Below are positions 1-4,472 of a stretch of DNA of 5,561 nucleotides, piece after piece (the stretch's first letter is position 1; each line of letters opens with the position of its first letter). Origin of the DNA: Patescibacteria group bacterium (GTDB lineage Bacteria > Patescibacteriota > Minisyncoccia > Phycocordibacterales > JAGLOS01). The notes below the pieces were generated by a model. The model had not been told where the DNA came from and made no database searches. It saw only the letters and a program-made list of their open reading frames with translations. Location: the NCBI GenBank assembly GCA_018814635.1, contig JAHIYV010000059.1, positions 1-5,561 on the forward strand, written 5' to 3'. A program made the position numbers and the translations under genes.

Positions 1-102
1 AGGTATGTGCAGGAACTTTTGGGGCATCAGAATATCAGAACAACTCAAATTTATACTCAGGTAACAAATCCAAAACTCAAAAACATTAAAAGTCCATTAT
101 GA
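1..102 (+). CDS. Tyrosine recombinase/integrase (XerC/XerD-like), C-terminal fragment
   Basis: Frame 1 is open from the left edge to TGA at 100-102 and gives 33 residues containing VQELLGHQNIRTTQIYTQV. This matches the C-terminal signature of phage-integrase/Xer-type tyrosine recombinases: LGH carries the conserved active-site histidine (codon 25-27) and TTQIYT carries the nucleophilic tyrosine (codon 52-54), which forms the covalent 3'-phosphotyrosyl link to DNA. About 14 residues follow the tyrosine, a normal tail length. The rest of the catalytic domain (the Arg, Lys and first His residues) and the N-terminal core-binding domain lie outside the window. The fragment alone cannot separate a chromosomal dimer-resolution Xer protein from a mobile-element or integron-type integrase. 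The downstream DNA is rich in inverted repeats, so a mobile or cassette role deserves consideration. Confidence 0.85.
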   Translation, partial: RYVQELLGHQNIRTTQIYTQVTNPKLKNIKSPL

Positions 103-154
103 TTAAAATGAGAAAAATCAGAAGCAATAAAAGTCTAAATCAGAAAGTGAATAA

Positions 155-209
155 GCAGGCGGGCAAAAAGAAAAAAGGGTGTGGGGAAAATGAATTTTTG
201 CTCGCCTGC
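155..209. repeat. 15-bp inverted repeat, one mismatch
   Basis: The left arm GCAGGCGGGCAAAAA (155-169) pairs with the right arm TTTTTGCTCGCCTGC (195-209). The single mismatch would be a G-U wobble in RNA. The loop is 25 nt and purine-rich. The arm core recurs: TTTTGCTCGCC is found again at 355-365 and GGCGGGC again at 379-385, so this is part of a repeated module and not an isolated terminator. Confidence 0.8.
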
Positions 210-211
210 CC

Positions 212-228
212 GTCCGCCGAAGGCGGAC
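212..228. repeat. Perfect 7-bp palindrome with GAA loop
   Basis: GTCCGCC (212-218) and GGCGGAC (222-228) are exact reverse complements separated by GAA. The hairpin begins three bases after the preceding repeat and is GC-rich in an AT-rich background. No T-run follows it, so it does not look like an intrinsic terminator. Confidence 0.8.
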
Positions 229-252
229 AATGGGGTGGGAACGTTTCCGCAA

Positions 253-270
253 TTCCTCTCGCAAGAGGAA
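253..270. repeat. Perfect 7-bp palindrome with CGCA loop
   Basis: TTCCTCT (253-259) and AGAGGAA (264-270) are exact reverse complements around the loop CGCA. It lies immediately before the long 273-359 inverted repeat. Confidence 0.75.
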
Positions 271-272
271 GA

Positions 273-359
273 CAAAACAGAAAAATTTTCTTTTCCTTAA
301 TTGAAAAAAATTTTGGGGGCGCGCGATTAAAAAAATGTAGAGAAAATTTTTCTGTTTTG
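273..359. repeat. 19-bp perfect inverted repeat
   Basis: CAAAACAGAAAAATTTTCT (273-291) is the exact reverse complement of AGAAAATTTTTCTGTTTTG (341-359). The 49-nt interior has an A-run, a G-run (315-319) and GCGCGCG (319-325). A perfect 19-bp match at this spacing is not expected by chance in about 5.6 kb, even in AT-rich DNA. As single-stranded DNA or RNA it would form a long stem. It could be the ends of a very small non-autonomous element, a recombination site or a structured RNA; no transposase is seen and I find no obvious target-site duplication. Confidence 0.8.
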
Positions 360-385
360 CTCGCCGTAGCAAAGCGGAGGCGGGC
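359..385. repeat. GC-rich hairpin reusing the module arms
   Basis: GCTCGCC (359-365) pairs with GGCGGGC (379-385) with one G-T mismatch. These are the same arm sequences found in the 155-209 repeat, placed at the other end of the tract. The interior contains GCAAAGC. Confidence 0.6.
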
Positions 386-410
386 GGAAACGCTGGGCGG
401 AATTCAATCC

Positions 411-431
411 GCAAAATCCTCTGGATTTTGC
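411..431. repeat. Perfect 9-bp palindrome with TCT loop
   Basis: GCAAAATCC (411-419) and GGATTTTGC (423-431) are exact reverse complements separated by TCT. It closely follows a shorter imperfect dyad, GCGGA/TCCGC (397-412). No T-run follows. Confidence 0.8.
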
Positions 432-535
432 TCAAAAAATGTTCGGATTTCGTCCAAACAGTACCGCCAAGTTTAGGTTTGTAAAAATAATTTATAATCT
501 TAAATTTTGTTCATTTATTATAAGTTAAAAAGTAA

Positions 536-596
536 ACCCCGTTAAATAATTTTGTCTCTGGCAAAATGCCCGCTTCTTTGCAGGATTTAATGGGGT
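536..596. repeat. 61-nt branched stem-loop element upstream of the glycosyltransferase
   Basis: The outer arms ACCCCGTTAAAT (536-547) and ATTTAATGGGGT (585-596) match over 12 bp with one G-T wobble. Inside, ATTTTG (549-554) pairs perfectly with CAAAAT (562-567) around a 7-nt loop, and the rest (568-584) can form only a weak third arm. The element ends 13 nt before the ATG at 610. In mRNA it would be a stable structure next to the start codon. In DNA its shape, a long imperfect inverted repeat with an inner stem, recalls a recombination-site or dispersed-repeat layout. Function is unknown. Confidence 0.65.
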
Positions 597-609
597 AAAT
601 AAATATATT

Positions 610-1686
610 ATGGCTAAAATTTTATATGGTGTAGCGGGTGAGGGTTCGGGGCATTCTTCGCGAGCGAAGGAAATTATTACATACCTAGAAAAACAAGGAC
701 ATATCGTCAAGGTGGTTTCTCATGGCAAAGGCTATGAAAACTTAAAAGATATTTTTGATGTAGAAAAAATATCAGGTCTACATTTTAGTTATAAAAATAA
801 TCAGGTGCAATATCTACCAACGGTTTTTAAGAATTTATTGAATGTACCAGATATAGCGCAAAGTGTAGAAAAAACAGGGAAAATTATTGATAGTTTTGAA
901 CCCCAAATTGTTTTTTCTGATTTTGAACCTGTTTCTTGTATAGCTGCTAATATAAAAAAATTGCCATTAATTTCACTTGATAATCAACATCGTTTAAGTA
1001 ACACTAAAATTAATTACCCTGAAAAATATAAAACCGAAGCGCTTGCTGCCACAATTGTTACAAAATTAATGATTTTTAATAGTATCGCATGTCTTGTTAT
1101 TGGTTTTGCTCCCGCGCAAATTACTAACAAAAAAACTTTTTTGTTTCCACCTATTTTGAGGAGAGAAGTATTAGACGCAAAAACTAAAGATAAAAATTAT
1201 ATTTTAGTTTATCTTACAACCCCATTTCAAGAATTAATTGGTATGCTAAAAAATATAAATAAAAAATTTGTGGTGTATGGGTTTAATCAAAATAAAAAAG
1301 AAAAAAATATTGTTTTCAAAAAAGCTAATCAAAAAAACTTTCTAAAAGATTTAGCAAGTTGTGAGGGTGTAATTGCAAATGCTGGTTTTACTTTAATCTC
1401 GGAAAGTTTTTATTTGCATAAACCATACCTTGCTTTGCCAGTTACTGGTCAGTTTGAGCAAATTCTTAATGCATTTCAATTAGAGACACTTGGTTATGGT
1501 AAGTATTGGGATCAATTAAACAAAGAAAAGATAGAAAGTTTTTTATATAATTTAGGTTTGTATAAGAAAAATCTCAAAAAATATAAGAAGGAGGATAATT
1601 CTAAAATTTTCAAAAAAATAGACGAATTAATTCAAAAAAATACTTTCTCAACAAAGAAACTTCTCGGAATATTTAAAATAATTTGA
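610..1686 (+). CDS. GT-B glycosyltransferase, MJ1255-like family
   Basis: This 358-residue protein looks like a cytoplasmic or membrane-associated GT-B glycosyltransferase related to the MJ1255 / MurG-like group, which transfers sugars from nucleotide donors to lipid or surface-glycan acceptors. The N-terminal half opens with the glycine-rich loop GEGSGHSSR (residues 10-18, H15), as in MurG-type enzymes, then FSDFEP (102-107) and DNQH (124-127). The C-terminal donor-binding half has ANAGFTLISE (256-265), LPVTGQFEQ (276-284) and NA (287-288), typical of the nucleotide-sugar site. There is no signal peptide. The start is fixed by MAKILYGVAGEG, the normal beginning of this fold; no Shine-Dalgarno precedes it. 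The Lys-rich C-terminal tail (about 305-358) is basic and could contact membrane lipids. The next gene starts 15 nt downstream, suggesting co-transcription. Donor and acceptor cannot be told from sequence. Confidence 0.82.
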   Translation: MAKILYGVAGEGSGHSSRAKEIITYLEKQGHIVKVVSHGKGYENLKDIFDVEKISGLHFSYKNNQVQYLPTVFKNLLNVPDIAQSVEKTGKIIDSFEPQIVFSDFEPVSCIAANIKKLPLISLDNQHRLSNTKINYPEKYKTEALAATIVTKLMIFNSIACLVIGFAPAQITNKKTFLFPPILRREVLDAKTKDKNYILVYLTTPFQELIGMLKNINKKFVVYGFNQNKKEKNIVFKKANQKNFLKDLASCEGVIANAGFTLISESFYLHKPYLALPVTGQFEQILNAFQLETLGYGKYWDQLNKEKIESFLYNLGLYKKNLKKYKKEDNSKIFKKIDELIQKNTFSTKKLLGIFKII

Positions 1687-1701
1687 TATTATATAAGTTA
1701 T

Positions 1702-1980
1702 ATGAAAATTAATGAATTATTAAAACAATCTCGTAAAATTTGGGGCAAACAAAAACTAAGTGTTTCTCAAGTTATTATAAGAATGGGGAAGGTGTTTGGC
1801 GATATTTGTAGATGGGAACGGAATGCCAAAAAAGACAAAATCAAACATACAGATGATGAATTAAAAAAGGAGCTTGGAAATATAATATTCTCCACGATTC
1901 GTTGGTGTGACGATCTGGGCTACGATCCAGAGGAGTGTATTCGTTACGCGATTGATTGTCAAAAAAAGTTCAAAAAATAA
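1702..1980 (+). CDS. Small MazG-like (all-alpha NTP-pyrophosphatase fold) protein
   Basis: This 92-residue helical protein resembles the MazG nucleotide pyrophosphohydrolase superfamily: a first helix around MGKVFGDICRWE (28-39), a second around DELKKELGNIIFSTIRWCDD (52-71), then LGYDPEECI (72-80) and a closing helix ending KKFKK. Active MazG enzymes bind Mg2+ through paired acidic motifs, roughly ExxE and ExxD. Here the first motif seems to keep only D34 (the aligned first Glu is Lys/Val at 30-31) and the second reads E57-L-G-N60, with Asn in place of Asp. It may therefore be a weak enzyme, bind a different metal or ligand, or be a non-catalytic relative. It lies 15 nt after the glycosyltransferase with no Shine-Dalgarno; a TATTAT at 1687-1692 could be an internal -10 but lacks a good -35. 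A MazG-like fold is likely; the function is open. Confidence 0.7.
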   Translation: MKINELLKQSRKIWGKQKLSVSQVIIRMGKVFGDICRWERNAKKDKIKHTDDELKKELGNIIFSTIRWCDDLGYDPEECIRYAIDCQKKFKK

Positions 1981-2034
1981 GGGCTTAAAAAAAATAATAC
2001 ACCCGTTCTTCCTCGGCTATGGCCTCTGTGTATG

Positions 2035-2058
2035 AACCCTTGGGGGTTAAACTTTTTT
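2035..2058 (+). terminator. Intrinsic terminator of the glycosyltransferase/MazG-like unit
   Basis: AACCC (2035-2039) pairs with GGGTT (2044-2048) around TTGG, and after AAAC comes a run of six T (2053-2058). The stem is short and the T-run starts 4 nt after it, so it is a modest terminator, but it sits 55 nt after the last plus-strand stop and faces the convergent typA gene. Confidence 0.5.
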
Positions 2059-2105
2059 AAAACTCAGTAAATCAAAAACACAAAAACTAAAAATTCAAGC
2101 GCTAT

Positions 2106-2137
2106 AAAAAACAAAGAGAGAGCTGGTGGCCCTCTTT
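2106..2137 (-). terminator. Intrinsic terminator of typA
   Basis: Read on the minus strand, AAAGAG is followed by GGC-CACCA-GCT and closed by CTCTTT, giving about a 9-bp stem with a 2-nt bulge and a 5-nt loop. G and then six T follow directly (complement of 2106-2111). It begins 10 nt after the typA stop codon, a standard position. Confidence 0.7.
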
Positions 2138-2147
2138 CGTGTAAATT

Positions 2148-3926
2148 TTACTTCCTCTTTGCTCTTGAGCGGTCTGTGTCAGTCAAATATTTTTTTCTTA
2201 AACGCACGCTGTTTGGTGTGATTTCTAGATATTCATCTTCTGCCATTGTTTCAAGTCCTAGTTCAATAGAAAGTTCTCTTGGTGGAGTTAATGTGATATT
2301 CTCATCGGAACCAGCCGCGCGCATATTTGTTAATTGTTTACCTTTTATTGGATTCACAGACATCTCCTCGCCTTTTGAAGTATTGCCTATAACCATACCT
2401 TCATACACTTCTGTGTTTGGACTAATATATAGGGTGCCACGATCTTGTAAATTGTACAAAGAAAAACCAAGCGCTTTTCCTGTTGTCATTGATATCATTG
2501 ATCCAGTCGTTCTTTTAGATATTTTACCGGCATATTCTTTGAATTCAATAAACCGACTTGAAAGAATTCCTTCGCCTTTTGTATCAATAATAAATTGACT
2601 GCGGTAACCCAAAAGACCTCTAGTAGGCATTTCAAGTATCAGACGCGCTGTATTTTCGTGGACTTTCATTTCCAAAAGCACTCCTTTTCTTTGCCCAAGT
2701 TTTTCTATTACAATTCCTTGAAATTCATTAGGGACATCAATTATAACTTCTTCATAAGGTTCAAGTTTTACGCCATCTTTTTCTTTTACAATAATCTGCG
2801 GTTGCGATACCTGAAGTTCATATCCTTCTCTGCGCATATTTTCAAGTAATACAGCAATATGCAATTCTCCTCGTCCCGCAACCTTAAATACTTCACCCGA
2901 AAAATCAACTTCAAGACCAACATTCATTTCAAGCTCTCTTTCTAATCGTTCACGAATTTGTCGTCCTGTTACAAGCTTGCCTTCTCTTCCTGCAAAAGGA
3001 GAATTATTAACCAAAAAGTTTAGGGTAATTGTCGGTTCATCAACTTTAATAGCCGAAAGTGGTTCGGTGTTTTCGTTTGTTGAAATAGTCTCGCCGATAA
3101 ACACATTAGGAAGTCCGGCAATCATAATAATATCACCAGCAGTAACTTCTGTAACTTCATCACGAGTCGTTCCCTTAAAGGTAAAAAGTTTTGTTATTTT
3201 ACCGGTTCTTGTTTTGCCTGTTGGTTTTTTTACAAAAATATCGTTTTTGTCTTTCAAAATGCCATCATACATTCTGCATATTGCCAACCTGCCAAGAAAA
3301 TTATCATACCCAAGATTAAAAACCTGCGCCTTAGCGGGGGCGACAAGGTCTGATAGCGCTGGAGAAACTTTTTCCAAAATTGTATCTAAAAGGGGAGTCA
3401 GATCTTTTGAGTTATCGTCTAAATCTCTTTTTGCTATTCCATCACGACCAATTGCATATATAGTAGCAAAATTAAGTTGCTCATTATTTGCTCCAAGTTC
3501 CATAAAAAGCTCAAGAACATCGTCCTCAGCTTGTTTGGGATTAGCTGCTGGTTTATCTATTTTATTTATAACAACAATAGGTTTTAATCCAAGCTCCAAA
3601 GATTTCTTTAGAACAAAACGAGTTTGTGGCATAGGACCTTCTTGCGCGTCCACAATCAAAAGTACTGAATCAATTGAACAAAGCACTCGTTCTACTTCCG
3701 ACCCAAAATCTGCGTGTCCGGGCGTGTCCACTATATTTATTTTGGTATCTTTGTAAAAAAGGGAAGTATTCTTTGCGTAAATAGTGATACCGCGTTCTTG
3801 TTCTAATTTATCAGTGTCCATACTCATTTCACCAGTAAACATACCCGTCTGCCTCATAATGGCATCCGTAATTGTAGTCTTCCCATGATCAACATGAGCA
3901 ATAATTGCGATATTTCTGATTTCCAT
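2148..3926 (-). CDS. typA: Translational GTPase TypA/BipA
   Basis: This 592-residue ribosome-binding GTPase of the EF-G/LepA superfamily is involved in 50S subunit maturation and in growth under cold or stress in bacteria that have been studied. The GTPase motifs are clear: P-loop AHVDHGKTT (10-18), switch I RGITI (45-49), DTPGH (67-71) and NKID (121-124). The usual G5 Ser-Ala appears as I159-G160 in YAIGRDG. A beta-barrel domain II covers about 200-290, domain III holds GRGELHIAVLLENMRREG (351-368), and the EF-G-V-like part has TRGLLGYRSQF (435-445). The BipA-specific C-terminal domain shows NPIKGKQLTNMRAAG (525-539) and LTPPRELSIELGLE (546-559). Length is near the usual 600-615. Translation could be opened 24 codons earlier, but that extension is hydrophobic and overlaps the promoter and leader hairpin; MEIRNIAIIAHVDHGKT is the normal family start. 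No Shine-Dalgarno is visible. Confidence 0.97.
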   Translation of the reverse strand: MEIRNIAIIAHVDHGKTTITDAIMRQTGMFTGEMSMDTDKLEQERGITIYAKNTSLFYKDTKINIVDTPGHADFGSEVERVLCSIDSVLLIVDAQEGPMPQTRFVLKKSLELGLKPIVVINKIDKPAANPKQAEDDVLELFMELGANNEQLNFATIYAIGRDGIAKRDLDDNSKDLTPLLDTILEKVSPALSDLVAPAKAQVFNLGYDNFLGRLAICRMYDGILKDKNDIFVKKPTGKTRTGKITKLFTFKGTTRDEVTEVTAGDIIMIAGLPNVFIGETISTNENTEPLSAIKVDEPTITLNFLVNNSPFAGREGKLVTGRQIRERLERELEMNVGLEVDFSGEVFKVAGRGELHIAVLLENMRREGYELQVSQPQIIVKEKDGVKLEPYEEVIIDVPNEFQGIVIEKLGQRKGVLLEMKVHENTARLILEMPTRGLLGYRSQFIIDTKGEGILSSRFIEFKEYAGKISKRTTGSMISMTTGKALGFSLYNLQDRGTLYISPNTEVYEGMVIGNTSKGEEMSVNPIKGKQLTNMRAAGSDENITLTPPRELSIELGLETMAEDEYLEITPNSVRLRKKYLTDTDRSRAKRK

Positions 3927-3936
3927 ATTTTTAAAT

Positions 3937-3958
3937 AAAAAAAGCACTAAAAGCGCTT
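3937..3958 (-). promoter_or_regulatory. Terminator-like hairpin in the typA leader
   Basis: On the minus strand AAGCGC (complement of 3953-3958) pairs with GTGCTT (3942-3947), with one G-U, around a TTTTA loop, and the T-run of seven covers 3937-3943. It lies 10 nt before the typA ATG and close to the predicted transcription start. It has the form of an intrinsic terminator yet sits inside the leader, so it may attenuate transcription, shield the start region or stabilise the 5' end. Confidence 0.5.
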
Positions 3959-3966
3959 GGCTTACT

Positions 3967-3995
3967 AATATACCCATATAATACACCAAAAACAA
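3967..3995 (-). promoter_or_regulatory. Predicted typA promoter
   Basis: On the minus strand TTGTTT (complement of 3990-3995) and TATATT (3967-3972) are separated by exactly 17 nt, a good sigma70-type arrangement. Transcription would start near 3960, giving a leader of about 35 nt that contains the hairpin. A second overlapping TATTAT lies within the spacer. Confidence 0.5.
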
Positions 3996-4115
3996 CAAAA
4001 AGTCTAGTAAAATACTGACACGCTGTAAGGCATTTTATCAGAAAAATAAGGGTTGTAGCTAAAATTTGGAAATTTCGACAAAATCTTATATGAGAATAAG
4101 TCTAATACAGTAAAT

Positions 4116-4391
4116 TTAATCTTGATTTTCCCAACAATCCTCTCCTTCTTTTTCCATTTTTTCAAGTCTTGTATAATAATCGGGAATTTCATTCAAGTGA
4201 GCTAAAGTAATTTTTCCGGTCATTAGAGAATCGTCGTTTGTAACATTGGTGTGAGGATCCACTAAACCATGCTCCAATTCTACATCCATTCCCGCCCTAA
4301 ACTGCTCAACATCAAACTTGCTCCAATCAATTCCTAATTCCTCCCCAACTTTTTTAGCTTCTTCAGCTGTGAAATGTTTTTTATTTTCCAT
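4116..4391 (-). CDS. DUF5661 family protein
   Basis: This 91-residue acidic, soluble protein has no signal peptide or membrane segment. It matches my recollection of the DUF5661 family, whose function is unknown: an N-terminal helix HFTAEEAKKVGEELGI (6-21), then DVEQFRAGMDVELEHG (27-42), DPHTNVTNDD (45-54) and the hallmark LAHLNEIPDYYTRLEKME (63-80). The His/Asp/Glu-rich centre could bind a metal, but that is only inference. I start it at ATG 4389-4391 (MENKKHF) and not at the in-frame TTG 15 nt upstream, because that TTG lies next to the -10 box and would fall outside the predicted transcript. The gene is monocistronic by its own promoter; typA begins 189 nt downstream behind another promoter. 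Confidence 0.8.
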   Translation of the reverse strand: MENKKHFTAEEAKKVGEELGIDWSKFDVEQFRAGMDVELEHGLVDPHTNVTNDDSLMTGKITLAHLNEIPDYYTRLEKMEKEGEDCWENQD

Positions 4392-4397
4392 ATTTTT

Positions 4398-4427
4398 ATT
4401 ATACAACTAAAACGAGAGAAATTACAA
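4398..4427 (-). promoter_or_regulatory. Strong promoter for the DUF5661 gene, leaderless
   Basis: On the minus strand a consensus TATAAT (complement of 4398-4403) lies 18 nt after TTGTAA (4422-4427). Only six bases separate the -10 box from the ATG at 4391, so initiation would occur at or within a base or two of the start codon. The -35 lies in the centre of an imperfect dyad (GAGAAA 4416-4421 / TTTCTC 4429-4434). Confidence 0.7.
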
Positions 4428-4472
4428 TTTTCTCATTAAGCGTAAATGCAAAAATAGGTTAGTTAAAGAAAA

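Larger units (their letters stand above)
103..609. other. Gene-free tract with clustered stem-loops
   Basis: About 500 bases between the recombinase stop and the glycosyltransferase ATG hold no credible gene. Long open frames exist on both strands at roughly 99-476 and 118-435, but they run through inverted repeats and homopolymer runs, give low-complexity Lys/Arg/Phe-rich products and resemble no family I know. GC-rich patches (155-165, 201-228, 359-400) alternate with very AT-rich DNA. At least six separate stem-loops lie between 155 and 431, and another structured element spans 536-596. The 480-535 stretch is AT-rich and contains TATAAT (493-498) and TATTAT (516-521), but I find no convincing -35 partner for either, so the promoter of the 610 gene is not placed. 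Confidence 0.7.

Noticed and set aside
118..435. 105-codon minus-strand open frame
   Set aside because: Antisense reading of the same hairpin tract; composition is Phe/Arg-rich and repetitive, and there is no promoter or ribosome site.
99..476. 125-codon plus-strand open frame overlapping the recombinase stop
   Set aside because: It runs straight through six inverted repeats, gives a low-complexity Lys/Arg-rich product with no recognisable family, and competes with an equally long frame on the other strand.
536..596. Classical integron attC site
   Set aside because: The GTTRRRY-like word is in the left arm and not the right, the right-arm counterpart is altered, and no repeated array is visible in the window.
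155..596. CRISPR array
   Set aside because: The repeats are inverted and of different lengths, with no regular spacer length and no direct-repeat series.
2977..3756. 259-codon plus-strand open frame
   Set aside because: It is entirely antisense to the clear GTPase and middle domains of typA and has no domain signal of its own.
3927..3998. 24-codon N-terminal extension of TypA
   Set aside because: It is hydrophobic, absent from the family's usual start, and covers the predicted promoter -10 and leader hairpin.
4004..4115. Possible tRNA or small RNA between typA and the DUF5661 gene
   Set aside because: Only weak AT-rich dyads (for example CTTAT/ATAAG at 4085-4100) are visible; there is no cloverleaf and no T-arm sequence.
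4392..4406. TTG start for the DUF5661 protein
   Set aside because: It overlaps the -10/ATG interval and would lie upstream of the predicted transcription start; the ATG gives a natural start.
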